Assembly: GCF_003851125.1 (NCBI RefSeq)
Contig: NZ_BGOW01000015.1
Span: forward strand, 149,742 to 213,741
Reading direction: 5' to 3'
DNA length: 64,000 nucleotides
Source of the DNA: Sulfuriferula multivorans
GTDB lineage: Bacteria > Pseudomonadota > Gammaproteobacteria > Burkholderiales > Sulfuriferulaceae
The notes under the pieces: model-generated
Told to the model about the DNA's origin: nothing
What the model saw: the letters and a program-made list of their open reading frames with translations, nothing else
Database searches by the model: none
Made by a program: the position numbers and the translations under genes
Shown here: in pieces, positions 37,283 to 45,837 of the stretch
Layout of the letters: the number at the start of each line of letters is the position of its first letter
Numbering within the stretch: position 1 is the stretch's first letter

Positions 37283-38242
37283 TTAAGGGACCGGCACCGC
37301 ATCCAGCAAAGCCTGGAGCAGGCTATTTCGCGACACTTTTTCCATGCGTGCGTTAAAGCTCGGGATGATGCGATGGCGCAGGCAATCCGCGGCGACCGCA
37401 TGAATATCGTCCGGGATGACATATTCCCTGCCCTGCAAATACGCATGGCCGCAGGCTGCGTGGGCAATGGCAAGGGAAGCGCGCGGGCTGGCGCCGACCT
37501 CGATCATGCCGGCCTGATCCGGCAGCCAGTGCGCAATATCGCGCGTCGCGCCGACCAGGGTCACGATATAGCGTTCCAGCGCAGCGTCCAGATGAATCTT
37601 TCTCACTTCCTCGCGCGCCGCCAGCACGGTCTGCACATCCACTTTAGGCAGGGATTCCGTGTCGGCAGCATTGCCCATACGGTCGCGTTGCAGTATGCGC
37701 AACTCATCCTCCGCACTGGGATAGGTCAGCTCGACATGCAACAGAAAGCGGTCGAGCTGCGCCTCCGGCAGTGGGTAGGTGCCCGCCTGCTCCAGCGGAT
37801 TTTGCGTGGCCAGGACCATGAACAGGGGCGGCAATGGCCGGGTTACGCCCCCCACCGTGATCTGGTGTTCTTGCATGGCTTCGAGCAAGGCGGACTGCAC
37901 TTTGGCCGGCGCCCGGTTGATTTCGTCCGCCAGAATGATTTCATGGAACAGGGGCCCCTCGACAAAGCAGAAGCTGACTTCCTGCGGATTGTAGATATCG
38001 GTGCCGGTCAGATCGCCCGGAAGCAGATCGGGGGTGAACTGGATGCGCTGGAAACGGGCGTGAACTGCTCCCGCCAACGCTTTCACCGCCGTGGTTTTGG
38101 CCAGACCTGGCAAACCTTCCAGCAGCAGATGCCCGCCGGTCAGCAGTCCGATGACCAGCCGGTCGAGCAAGGCCGACTGACCGACAATGGTATTTTCCAG
38201 AGACTGGCGTAGCGCGATGATTTTGGGCTGATTCAGCATCAT
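37283..38242 (-). CDS. moxR: MoxR-type AAA+ ATPase
   Basis: A 319-residue AAA+ ATPase and the first gene of the operon. Walker A is GLPGLAKTT (43-51), Walker B IILADEINRAP (about 101-111), and sensor 1 VLATQNPLEQAG. MoxR ATPases are thought to remodel or load cofactors into partner proteins with VWA domains, here BatA and BatB. Two ATGs lie adjacent at the start; AGGA lies a few bases upstream. Confidence 0.93.
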   Translation of the reverse strand: MMLNQPKIIALRQSLENTIVGQSALLDRLVIGLLTGGHLLLEGLPGLAKTTAVKALAGAVHARFQRIQFTPDLLPGDLTGTDIYNPQEVSFCFVEGPLFHEIILADEINRAPAKVQSALLEAMQEHQITVGGVTRPLPPLFMVLATQNPLEQAGTYPLPEAQLDRFLLHVELTYPSAEDELRILQRDRMGNAADTESLPKVDVQTVLAAREEVRKIHLDAALERYIVTLVGATRDIAHWLPDQAGMIEVGASPRASLAIAHAACGHAYLQGREYVIPDDIHAVAADCLRHRIIPSFNARMEKVSRNSLLQALLDAVPVP

Positions 38243-38359
38243 TCGTTCCTAACATTGGACAGCATGCCGCCACACGACGAAACCAGGGTGTAGTGTATTT
38301 ACATTCCCAGAAACGTAACATGGTTAATGCGAACCACAATAATCCTGAAAAAATCAGTT

Positions 38360-38523
38360 AGCCACTGAGAACACAGAGTTCACAGAGGCAACGGGGTTCG
38401 CAGGGATGGGCGGCTTGTCGCCCAACTCGCAAAAACAATTGGTTGCCGTAAATATTGGCTTCACCCATCAGGTGAAGCGGAAAAATAGGTGGAAACCGCT
38501 TCATCTCTGTGTTCTCTGTGGCT
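38360..38523. repeat. Element bounded by 19-bp inverted repeats
   Basis: Left end AGCCACTGAGAACACAGAG (38360-38378) and right end CTCTGTGTTCTCTGTGGCT (38505-38523) are inverted copies with one mismatch. A second CACAGAGG follows the left end, and an inner hairpin CTTCACC-CATCA-GGTGAAG lies around 38460. The 335-base gap 38243-38577 between moxR and chrA contains this and no gene. The CACAGAG wording is reminiscent of dispersed intergenic repeats in proteobacteria. Confidence 0.7.
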
Positions 38524-38577
38524 TGAATCGCGGTTTTTAGGATAATTGCGGCATTTACACCGCCATAAAATGACAAA

Positions 38578-39930
38578 GTGACCACGAAAATTATTCCCAC
38601 CTCCTACCCACCCGCGCCAGTCGGCTTTGGCGAATCGCTCAAATACTGGCTCAAGCTCGGTTTCATCAGCTTCGGCGGCCCGGCCGGGCAGATTGCCATG
38701 ATGCACTTGGAACTGGTGGAACGGCGCCGCTGGATTTCCGAGCGGCGCTTTCTGCATGCGCTGAATTACTGCATGCTGCTGCCCGGACCGGAAGCGCAGC
38801 AACTCGCCACTTACATCGGCTGGCTGATGCACGGGGTGAAAGGCGGGGTCGCGGCGGGCGTGCTGTTCGTGCTGCCGTCGCTGCTCCTCCTGATTGCGCT
38901 CACCTGGGTCTATGTATCTTTCGGCAGCCTGCCCGTTGTGGCAGGGATTCTGTATGGCATCAAACCCGCAGTCACCGCCATAGTTGTGTTCGCGGCTTAC
39001 CGCATCGGCACGCGCGCACTCAGGCATGGCGTACTGTGGGCGATTGCGGCGGCCGCTTTTGTCGCCATTTTTGCGCTCGATATCCCCTTCCCCTACATCG
39101 TGCTGGGCGCAGCGAGCCTCGGCATGGCTGGCGGCAAATTCATGCCGGACAAATTCAAGGCTGCGGGTGGCCATGGCACGTCCGGCAGGGACTACGGCGC
39201 GGCGTTGATCGATGACGACACGCCCACCCCCGGCCATGCATGCTTTTCCTGGGCACGGCTGTCAGGATTGGTGATCATTGGGTTGGTGCTGTGGGGCAGC
39301 GTGATGGCGCTGCTGTCCGGCCAGTCAACCCTGTTCACCATGGGCGGGTTCTTCACCAAGGCTGCGCTGGTGACTTTCGGCGGTGCCTATGCGGTGCTGC
39401 CCTATGTCTATCAGGGCGGTGTCGAACATTACCAGTGGCTCACCGCCCATCAGATGATAGACGGGCTGGCGCTGGGCGAAACCACGCCCGGACCGCTCAT
39501 CATGGTGGTGGCTTTCGTCGGCTTCATCGGCGGCTGGAGCAAGGCGCTGTTCGGTCCCGATACGCTGTTCTGGGCCGGGGCCGCCGGTGCCGGCGTGGCG
39601 ACTTTCTTCACCTTCCTGCCCAGCTTTCTGTTCATCCTGGCCGGCGGGCCGCTGGTGGAACGCACCCACGGCGACCTCAAGTTCACCGCACCGCTTACCG
39701 CCATCACCGCTGCTGTCGTGGGGGTGATCCTGAATCTCGCCGTGTTCTTTGCCTGGCATACACTGTGGCCTGCGGCGATCAAGACCGCGCCATTCTCAGG
39801 CCAGTTCGAGTGGTTTTCAGCGTTGCTGGGTGTCGCCGCTTTCATCGTCCTATGGCGCTACCAGGCCGGTGTGGTGAAAGTTATCGGCGCCTGTGCCCTG
39901 CTCGGGCTGGGTTACTCAATGCTCGCTTGA
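38578..39930 (+). CDS. chrA: Chromate transporter ChrA
   Basis: A 450-residue membrane protein made of two homologous halves of the CHR family. LGFISFGGPAGQIAMM marks the first half and KAALVTFGGAYAVLPYVYQGGVE the second; LLPGPEAQQLATYIGW and LGETTPGPLIMVVAFVG are the paired motifs. It exports chromate. The start is a GTG at 38578; an ATG eight bases earlier is out of frame. It is probably co-transcribed with the ChrB-like gene 36 bases downstream. Confidence 0.93.
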   Translation: MTTKIIPTSYPPAPVGFGESLKYWLKLGFISFGGPAGQIAMMHLELVERRRWISERRFLHALNYCMLLPGPEAQQLATYIGWLMHGVKGGVAAGVLFVLPSLLLLIALTWVYVSFGSLPVVAGILYGIKPAVTAIVVFAAYRIGTRALRHGVLWAIAAAAFVAIFALDIPFPYIVLGAASLGMAGGKFMPDKFKAAGGHGTSGRDYGAALIDDDTPTPGHACFSWARLSGLVIIGLVLWGSVMALLSGQSTLFTMGGFFTKAALVTFGGAYAVLPYVYQGGVEHYQWLTAHQMIDGLALGETTPGPLIMVVAFVGFIGGWSKALFGPDTLFWAGAAGAGVATFFTFLPSFLFILAGGPLVERTHGDLKFTAPLTAITAAVVGVILNLAVFFAWHTLWPAAIKTAPFSGQFEWFSALLGVAAFIVLWRYQAGVVKVIGACALLGLGYSMLA

Positions 39931-39965
39931 ACCTGTTCAACACTCACCGGGACTGGAGGGGAACC

Positions 39966-40415
39966 ATGAAATGGATCACCAGAGAGCATCCAAAAATCGA
40001 TCGCATCGCCTGCCCGTGGCTTATTGCACGCTTTATCGATGCAGCGCCGCAATTTCTGTACGTGCCGGCAAGCGAAGTACTGGAGGTGGCCGCACAAACC
40101 GGGGCGGTTCCCTATGATATTCCCGGCGTGGAGTATGGTCATGACGGCGAACTATGCAGCTTCGATGCCTTCGTGAAAAAACACCATCTCGACGAGCCAG
40201 GATTACAACAACTCGCGCTGATCGTGCGCGGCGCGGACACCGCGCGTCCGGATCTCGCCCCCGAAGCAGCGGGTTTGCTGGCGATTTCACTGGGCTTGTC
40301 ACGCTGCTTTTCGGACGACCATGAAATGCTCAGGCACGGCATGGTGATCTGCGATGCGCTCTATGCCTGGTGTCGTGAAGGACGGGCGGAAGCCCGCAAC
40401 CGGCCGCCAGCTTGA
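39966..40415 (+). CDS. ChrB C-terminal domain-like chromate resistance protein
   Basis: A 149-residue protein that opens MKWITREHPKIDRIACPWL, the characteristic start of the ChrB C-terminal domain; FLYVPASEVLEVAAQTGAVP and CSFDAFVKKHHLDEPGL follow. Full ChrB proteins are longer with an extra N-terminal half, so this is the short form. GGAGGGG lies a few bases before the ATG at 39966. It belongs with chrA. It converges on the thioredoxin-like gene with a two-base gap. Confidence 0.85.
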   Translation: MKWITREHPKIDRIACPWLIARFIDAAPQFLYVPASEVLEVAAQTGAVPYDIPGVEYGHDGELCSFDAFVKKHHLDEPGLQQLALIVRGADTARPDLAPEAAGLLAISLGLSRCFSDDHEMLRHGMVICDALYAWCREGRAEARNRPPA

Positions 40416-40417
40416 AA

Positions 40418-40921
40418 CTAGTGCGCGGGCAGCAGCGCCATGAGTTTTCCCAGGGCATCGGGCTCATCCCATTCCGTACCACCGAACATGACGTAACGCA
40501 CGCGACCCTGTGCATCCACCACAAAGCTGGAGGGCAGAGCAAAGGCTTTCCACGCTTTCAATCGGCTGGCTTCGCGATCCATCAAGATGGGAAAAGTAAC
40601 CGGCACCTGCTTGAGAAAAGCCTGCACGTCGCTGTTTTGTTCACCCACATTTACCGACAAAATCGCGAAAGGCTTACCGGCCATGCGTTTTTGCAAGCGC
40701 TCCATCGAGGGCATTTCCTTGAGACACGGCGGGCAATACGTCGCCCAGAAATTCACCAGGACAACTCGTCCGCGATAACTTGCAAGGTCAAATTTTTTGC
40801 CGCTCATATCGGACAGCGCGAGCGCTTTGGCCGGATAAGGCGCAACAGCATGCAAGTCGGCATCGGCCGCGTGTGCAGTAATAAAAAACAGACTAAGGAT
40901 GAGGGCGAGCAGCGGGCGCAT
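40418..40921 (-). CDS. TlpA-like periplasmic thiol:disulfide protein
   Basis: A 167-residue protein with a signal peptide (MRPLLALILSLFFITAHA) and a thioredoxin-like domain. The active site is C63-P-P-C66 in FWATYCPPCLKEM, followed by a cis-proline region (FALPSSFVVDAQGRV). Such proteins reduce or handle cysteines in the periplasm, for example in cytochrome c maturation. The start at 40921 gives the signal peptide; the frame is open upstream. It overlaps the preceding gene by 29 bases. Confidence 0.85.
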   Translation of the reverse strand: MRPLLALILSLFFITAHAADADLHAVAPYPAKALALSDMSGKKFDLASYRGRVVLVNFWATYCPPCLKEMPSMERLQKRMAGKPFAILSVNVGEQNSDVQAFLKQVPVTFPILMDREASRLKAWKAFALPSSFVVDAQGRVRYVMFGGTEWDEPDALGKLMALLPAH

Positions 40922-41747
40922 GAGGGATTCCGTGAGCGGGTGAATCTGACGCAAGCTTGCGCCAGGCATTAAACATGGTGGCGCCGAGTCGCCGGGATTC
41001 CTGGAGTTCGTGCTGGCTTTGATTCGGGCGCTCATAAAAAGCATCCCGTACCCCCGGCAAGATCGTTACGTGGACTTTGCTGCCTCCGCTTTGCAGCGCG
41101 TCTTTCAGTTTGTCCAGCCACCAGAAACGCGGGGATTGCTGCGGTTGCAACAGCGCGACACTGAGCCGGACATGGCTCGTCGCAGGCAGAAAGTGCAGCG
41201 CTTTGCCGGTGTCCACCTCTTCGACCAGATCCGGGTAGATCAGCACGGCGCCAGATATCTTGGGGGGCGATTTACCTTTTCTTACATGCGGCTCCTGCTG
41301 TAACAGCTGTACGCCATTGAGCAAGGGAATCACGTTCGTACCTGCCCCGGCAAGGTAGAGCTTTTTGCCATCGTGCAGCGCAAATTGCAGCAGGGCTTTC
41401 ATGTCGGAAGCGGGCACCTTGTCGCGACTGCTACGCAGATCGGGCAGATCATATGCAGACAAACTGTCTACCAACCATACCTCCACTCCATGCGCGGCGA
41501 AATATCTGGCTGCGGCTTGCTCATAGCGTTGTTCGCCATACTCGGCCCCCATCCATAACACCCGGTTCCGGCCTTGTGCCGGATAAACGCTGTAACTCAA
41601 CACCGCACCGGATGGCGATTCCCAACGCTTATTTTGCGCATGCGCAGCTGCCTGTACCTGGCTGCTGCCCAATGCAGTCAGTAGCAACAGACTGACCAGC
41701 ATGCCATACAAGACGCGATTTAATTCATTAAAAACCGGAAACTTCAT
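40893..41747 (-). CDS. Exported protein with an alpha/beta-hydrolase-like sequence
   Basis: About 284 residues from the ATG at 41747, with a signal peptide (LYGMLVSLLLLTALGSSQVQA). The mature part has strands such as VLWMGAEYGEQR, GVEVWLVDSLSAYDL and LYLAGAGTNVIPLLNG, which suggest an alpha/beta hydrolase fold, but a full catalytic triad is not clear. Upstream in-frame ATGs exist (for example 41762). It is the upstream partner of the TlpA-like gene. Confidence 0.65.
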   Translation of the reverse strand: MKFPVFNELNRVLYGMLVSLLLLTALGSSQVQAAAHAQNKRWESPSGAVLSYSVYPAQGRNRVLWMGAEYGEQRYEQAAARYFAAHGVEVWLVDSLSAYDLPDLRSSRDKVPASDMKALLQFALHDGKKLYLAGAGTNVIPLLNGVQLLQQEPHVRKGKSPPKISGAVLIYPDLVEEVDTGKALHFLPATSHVRLSVALLQPQQSPRFWWLDKLKDALQSGGSKVHVTILPGVRDAFYERPNQSQHELQESRRLGATMFNAWRKLASDSPAHGIPHAPAARPHP

Positions 41748-41822
41748 AAGAGATCTGCAGAGCATAGCGACGTTATAGGCAAAGTAACTGCTCTGATGTT
41801 TAGTCGCAATGGTACACACTGC

Positions 41823-41957
41823 TCAGGGCACGGTTTCTCCGGCCCTGCGCTTTACATCCAGGAGCTTGCCTTCTTCCATATCCTGCTCGCGGATAGCCAG
41901 GCCGGAAAAGATCAATTCCTCGATGCTCACCACGTCCACATGGATAGTCATTGCCAT
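41823..41957 (-). pseudogene. atpC remnant with a 64-codon in-frame deletion
   Basis: Forty-four codons starting ATG at 41957. The first 20 residues (MAMTIHVDVVSIEELIFSGL) equal those of the full atpC at 46794. They are joined directly to AIREQDMEEGKLLDVKRR, which matches residues 85 onward of the full protein (AIREKTMEEGKLWDEKRK). Relative to the full copy, 192 bases between two GCCA tetranucleotides (46541 and 46733) are missing. The C-terminus then diverges and stops. It follows atpG with no atpD between them, and is too short to fold as an epsilon subunit. Confidence 0.88.
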
Positions 41958-41994
41958 GGTGGTTTTCCCCATTGGTCCGTTATGGCTGGATCAA

Positions 41995-42858
41995 TTAAAC
42001 CGCGGCGGCGCCGCCGACAATCTCGGAAATCTCCTTGGTAATCGCCGCCTGCCGGGTTTTATTGTAAATCAGCCGCAACTCGTCGAGTACGTGGCCCGCA
42101 TTCTCTGTCGCCGCTTTCATCGCCACCATGCGTGCACCCTGTTCGGAAGCCATGTTTTCCGCCACCGCCTGGTAGATCAATGCCTCCACATAACGCCTGA
42201 GCAATTCATCCACAATGGTTTTGGCGTCCGGTTCATAAATGTAATCCCAGTGCCCATAGGGACTGGCGAGCTGCTCACCGCTGAGCGGCAGCAGTTGCTC
42301 CAGCACCGGTTCCTGTTTCATGGTGTTGATGAAGCGCGTATAGCAGATGTAAAGCGTGTCTATCCGACCTTCGCTATAGGCGTCCAGCATGGTTTTCACC
42401 GGCCCAGCCAGCCTTTCCATGTGCGGCGTGTCGCCCAGTGCAACAGCGTACGACACGACGTTGGCTCCCATCCGCCGCAGGAAACCGAAGCCTTTGCCAC
42501 CGATGGCGCAAACCTCCAGCGCCATCTTCTGCTCCTCCCGTTCCTTCATGTGGTTAAGCGCCAGGCGCAGCGCATTGGTGTTCAGGCCACCGCACATTCC
42601 CTTGTCGGCGGTGATCAGTATCAACCCGGCGTGGTTTGCCTTTCCACGTGCGACCAGGAATGGGGATTTGTATTCCGGATGTGCGTGGCTCATATGCGCA
42701 GCCACATTGCGGATCTTTTCACCGTAGGGACGCGCAGCGCACATGCGATCGCGCACCTTGCGCATTTTGGATTGCGCCACCATTTCCATGGCGTAGGTGA
42801 TCTTTTGCATGTTCTGCACAGTTTTGATCTTGGTCCGGATTTCCTTGAGGCCAGCCAT
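41995..42858 (-). CDS. atpG: ATP synthase F1 gamma subunit
   Basis: A 287-residue gamma subunit, full length. It opens [20 protein letters not shown], contains [15 protein letters not shown] and ends [20 protein letters not shown], the two coiled-coil helices of the rotor. It is not in an atp operon: no atpA precedes it and no atpD follows, only a deleted atpC. Upstream lie an apparent transposase relic and a copied ttrB leader. Most likely a second gamma gene besides one in a regular operon elsewhere; its expression is unknown. Confidence 0.92.
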   Translation of the reverse strand: MAGLKEIRTKIKTVQNMQKITYAMEMVAQSKMRKVRDRMCAARPYGEKIRNVAAHMSHAHPEYKSPFLVARGKANHAGLILITADKGMCGGLNTNALRLALNHMKEREEQKMALEVCAIGGKGFGFLRRMGANVVSYAVALGDTPHMERLAGPVKTMLDAYSEGRIDTLYICYTRFINTMKQEPVLEQLLPLSGEQLASPYGHWDYIYEPDAKTIVDELLRRYVEALIYQAVAENMASEQGARMVAMKAATENAGHVLDELRLIYNKTRQAAITKEISEIVGGAAAV

Positions 42859-42927
42859 TCGTCGTTATCTCCAAACAAAAAGTCTGCTCGCGGATGCGAA
42901 CAATGCCACCGTATTGAGAAGATCGAG

Positions 42928-43032
42928 GCGGGTGCTCAACCGTCTGACAAGACGATTCCCTTCATAAGCGCCATCTGCTGCGAACTGGGCAATGTCACCC
43001 GGTGTCTGCTCGATCATTCTGTCGACCGGCAT
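42928..43032 (-). pseudogene. Probable IS5-type transposase fragment
   Basis: On the minus strand the frame reads MPVDRMIEQTPGDIAQFAAD then GAYEGN. The pattern 'Q.PG.IA..ADGAY.G' is found around the second catalytic aspartate of IS5-group DDE transposases. Neither end of a transposase is present; the frame continues into unrelated codons to 42865. It abuts the copied ttrB leader, suggesting that an insertion sequence took part in the rearrangement. The family call rests on one short motif. Confidence 0.5.
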
Positions 43033-43055
43033 TGCAAAAGTGTATCGTCGGACAT
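43014..43055 (-). pseudogene. 5' relic of ttrB
   Basis: Thirteen codons, MSDDTLLQCRSTE, then TGA. The first eight match the start of TtrB at 52045 (MSDDTLFQ), and the upstream bases match too. The rest of ttrB is absent and the sequence runs into the transposase-like fragment. It is part of the 149-bp repeat. Confidence 0.8.
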
Positions 43056-43184
43056 GTTCGGACTCCTCCTCGAGAATGCACTTGTAGAGTAAGCGCACCA
43101 GGACCATGCCGCCAGTGGACAGATCATGTACCCGGCTAGGTACTTTTCCTTAGGAATGAATGTGGCTGGAAGTTTTCGGGCCGT
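43036..43184. repeat. 149-bp repeat, copy 1 (ttrB leader copy between atpG and ttrS)
   Basis: Aligns without gaps to 52027-52175 (constant offset 8991) with about 16 mismatches counted by eye. It includes the first codons of ttrB, its ribosome binding site and upstream region, and a perfectly shared 26-base core from 43128. Mismatches cluster at the end nearest ttrS. Confidence 0.92.
43128..43143. promoter_or_regulatory. GTACC-N6-GGTAC palindrome, candidate TtrR site (copy 1)
   Basis: A perfect 5-bp inverted repeat GTACC/GGTAC around CGGCTA, in the most conserved part of the 149-bp repeat. The TAC-N8-GTA layout resembles sites of FixJ/NarL-family regulators such as TtrR. It lies between atpG and ttrS and could control either. 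Binding is inference. Confidence 0.45.
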
Positions 43185-43351
43185 TTAGAGAATACCGGCG
43201 GCTCATTGCAGATGGCCATTACGTCACCAGGATGCTGCATTCGGGTCGGGGCAACCCGGTATGCCCGTCGGATTACTCGGCGTTGCTGAAAGAACTTCTC
43301 TACAATTGTGAAGGTTTGCGCGCTGCAGACGGATTTCGGGAACATGAATTG

Positions 43352-45214
43352 ATGGCATGGATGGGACAGAGGGAAGTGGCGATAAACGGCTCGAGCGCTG
43401 CATTGGTGCTCGAACAGTACCGGCAGACCCATGGGCGGGTAGTCCTGTTTCTAAGCATTGTGGCGGCCGTGCTGACACTGTTGCTCGCTGCGCCTGCGCA
43501 GGCCAGCCCGCCAGTGCGGATCGGCGTCCTCGACTTCCTCGGCTCCGATGCCGCTTTTTCCGACTGGTCCCCGATGGTGGCGCACCTCGAAACGGCCCTA
43601 CCGAAGCGGCGTTTCGTTCTTGCTTATTACGACGTCCCCGGCCTGCGAGAAGCCGTGCGCCGGCAGGAGGTGGACTTCGTGATTACCAACAGCGGCCAGT
43701 ATGTGGCCCTGGAATCGGAATTCGGTGTCAGCCGCATCGCCACCCTGGAGTCGCCTGGCGTGCCCTCCCCCTCGCAGGCCATCGGTTCGGCGGTGATCGC
43801 CCGCGCCGACCGGCGCGACCTGAACGTGCTGTCTGATCTCAAGGGCAAGCGTGTGGCCGCCGTCGGCGAGGATGCGTTCGGCGGTTTCCAGGTGGCCTGG
43901 CGCGAGTTCCGGCGCCAGGGCGTCGAGCCGGAGGATTTCGCGCGCCTCGACTTCCTCGGCTTTCCCATGCCGCGCATCGTCACGGCCGTGGCCCGCGGCC
44001 AGGCTGACGCAGGGATCGTGCGCGCCTGCCTGCTGGAAGAACTGGCGCGAGCCGGAACCATCCGGCTCGCCGACTTCAAGGTGCTCTCGCCGCGCCGGGT
44101 GACAGGCTTCGCCTGCGGCCTGTCGTCCGATCTTTACCCGGATTGGCCCATCGCCACCCTGCGCCATACCGATCTGCACCTGGCCAAGGCAGTGGCGACG
44201 GCACTCCTGTCGATGCCGGCATCTCCCAAAGGCTACGCCTGGACGGTGCCGGCGGATTACCGGGAGGTGCACGAACTGTACCGGGATTTGCAAATCGGCC
44301 CCTATGCCTACCTGCGCGAGACCACTCTGCAAGCACTGGCACGCCGCTATTGGCCATTCATGTTGCTTTTTTTCGCGGCGCTTGCCGGCTGGGTCGTGCA
44401 CACCGTTCGCGTCGAGCAACAGGTCCACGCCCGCACGACGGCGTTGCGTCAGGCGCTGGCGCAACGGGATGCGGCCGAGGCGGGGATGCGTGCGCATCAG
44501 GAGCAATTCGACCATTTGTCCCGCCTGTCGATCCTGGGCGAGCTGTCCGGCACCCTGGCACATGAATTGAACCAGCCGCTGACCGTCATCGCCAACTACG
44601 CCCAAAGCCTGGTACGCCGGCTCGACAGCGGCCGCTACACGCCCGCTGTGCTGGCCGAGGCGAGTCAGGAAATCGCCACCCAGGCAGAGCGCGCCGGCGG
44701 CATCGTGCACCGCATCCGCGCCTTCGCCCGCAAGCGCGCCGCAGTGCGCGAGCGGCGCCCGCTGGCCGAGCTGGTGCGGGGGGCCGCCGCTCTGTTCGGC
44801 GGCATGCTGCCGGGCGCACCGCACATCGACATCGCCGACCGCCTGCCGGCTGGCACGCAGGTTGAGGCGGATACCGTGCAAGTGGAGCAGGTTCTCCTCA
44901 ATCTGCTGAAAAACGCCGCCGACGCCATGCAGGGCCTGCCGCCCGACGAGCGCGCCATCGAGGTTACGCTGGAGCGCGAGGGGCGCAACTACCGGATTTC
45001 CATCCGTGACCATGGCGCCGGCCTGGCGCCGGCGTCCGCCCAGCACCTGTTCGAACCTTTCTTCACCACCAAGCCCGACGGTATGGGGCTTGGCCTGTCG
45101 ATCTGCAAAACCATAATCGAGGCCCACGGCGGACGGCTGTGGGCCGAGGCCAACGCCGGCGCGCCCGGCATGACGTTTATTTTTACCCTGCCCGCCGATG
45201 ACCTCATCACTTGA
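43352..45214 (+). CDS. ttrS: Tetrathionate sensor histidine kinase TtrS
   Basis: About 620 residues. A hydrophobic signal segment (VVLFLSIVAAVLTLLLAAPAQA) is followed by a periplasmic PhnD-like binding domain (from VRIGVLDFLGSDAAF, with LSDLKGKRVAAVGEDAFGG). Next come a transmembrane helix (PFMLLFFAALAGWVVHTV), the HisKA box LAHELNQPLTVIANYAQ with the phosphorylated histidine, and the ATPase domain (NLLKNAADAMQG, GMGLGLSICKTIIEAHGG). It senses tetrathionate and phosphorylates TtrR. The true start is unclear: the frame opens at 43160, and GTG codons at 43376 and 43406 are closer to the signal segment. Confidence 0.88.
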   Translation: MAWMGQREVAINGSSAALVLEQYRQTHGRVVLFLSIVAAVLTLLLAAPAQASPPVRIGVLDFLGSDAAFSDWSPMVAHLETALPKRRFVLAYYDVPGLREAVRRQEVDFVITNSGQYVALESEFGVSRIATLESPGVPSPSQAIGSAVIARADRRDLNVLSDLKGKRVAAVGEDAFGGFQVAWREFRRQGVEPEDFARLDFLGFPMPRIVTAVARGQADAGIVRACLLEELARAGTIRLADFKVLSPRRVTGFACGLSSDLYPDWPIATLRHTDLHLAKAVATALLSMPASPKGYAWTVPADYREVHELYRDLQIGPYAYLRETTLQALARRYWPFMLLFFAALAGWVVHTVRVEQQVHARTTALRQALAQRDAAEAGMRAHQEQFDHLSRLSILGELSGTLAHELNQPLTVIANYAQSLVRRLDSGRYTPAVLAEASQEIATQAERAGGIVHRIRAFARKRAAVRERRPLAELVRGAAALFGGMLPGAPHIDIADRLPAGTQVEADTVQVEQVLLNLLKNAADAMQGLPPDERAIEVTLEREGRNYRISIRDHGAGLAPASAQHLFEPFFTTKPDGMGLGLSICKTIIEAHGGRLWAEANAGAPGMTFIFTLPADDLIT

Positions 45215-45827
45215 CCAAGTTCTGATCCATATCGTCGACGACGACGCGGCGCTGCGCCGCTCCCTGGTGTTCCTGCTCGACTCGGTCGGCTGGCGCACCC
45301 AGGCCCACGCCAGCGCCGAGGAATTCCTGGCCACCTACCAGCCGGGTGCGCCCGGCTGCCTGGTGCTGGACATCCGCATGCCCGGCATGAGCGGGCTGGA
45401 GCTGCAGCAGGTGCTGCGCGCCCAGGGCCGCACCTTGCCGATCATTTTTATCACCGGCCACGGGGATATCTCGCTGGCGGTGCAGGCCATGAAGCAGGAG
45501 GCCTGCGATTTTCTGGAAAAGCCATTCAAGGACCAGGTGCTGCTCGATGCGGTGACCCAGGCGGTGCGCCGCAGCTCCCGGCAACTGGCGGCGGAGCGGC
45601 GCCACGACCAGGCCCATGCACTGCTGGAACGGCTGTCGCCGCGCGAGCGGGAGGTGGCGCTGCGGGTGGCGCACGGCCTGCCCAACAAGCTGATCGCGCG
45701 GGAGCTGGACATCAGCGAAAAGACCGTGCATGTGCATCGCCAGCACGTGATGGAGAAAACGCACACCGGTTCCGCCGCCGAACTGGCGCGCCTGATGCTG
45801 CGCGCCGACCCGGCCGACCCGGATTGA
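45198..45827 (+). CDS. ttrR: Tetrathionate response regulator TtrR
   Basis: A 209-residue FixJ-type regulator. The receiver has the acidic pair in IHIVDDDAALRR and the phosphoacceptor aspartate in LVLDIRMPGMSG; a LuxR-type helix-turn-helix follows (LSPREREVALRVAHGLPNK, IARELDISEKTVHVHR). It overlaps ttrS by 17 bases, so the pair is coupled. It is expected to activate ttrBCA; the palindrome upstream of ttrB is a candidate target. It converges on the cysteine-rich gene. Confidence 0.92.
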   Translation: MTSSLDQVLIHIVDDDAALRRSLVFLLDSVGWRTQAHASAEEFLATYQPGAPGCLVLDIRMPGMSGLELQQVLRAQGRTLPIIFITGHGDISLAVQAMKQEACDFLEKPFKDQVLLDAVTQAVRRSSRQLAAERRHDQAHALLERLSPREREVALRVAHGLPNKLIARELDISEKTVHVHRQHVMEKTHTGSAAELARLMLRADPADPD

Positions 45828-45837
45828 GGGAGCGCGC

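Noticed and set aside
39240..40415. 391-codon frame ending with the ChrB-like protein
   Set aside because: The first 242 codons are an out-of-frame reading of chrA; the real gene starts at 39966 with a good ribosome binding site.
43598..45334. 578-codon open frame on the minus strand
   Set aside because: Antisense to ttrS and the start of ttrR; no domain, signal or ribosome binding support.
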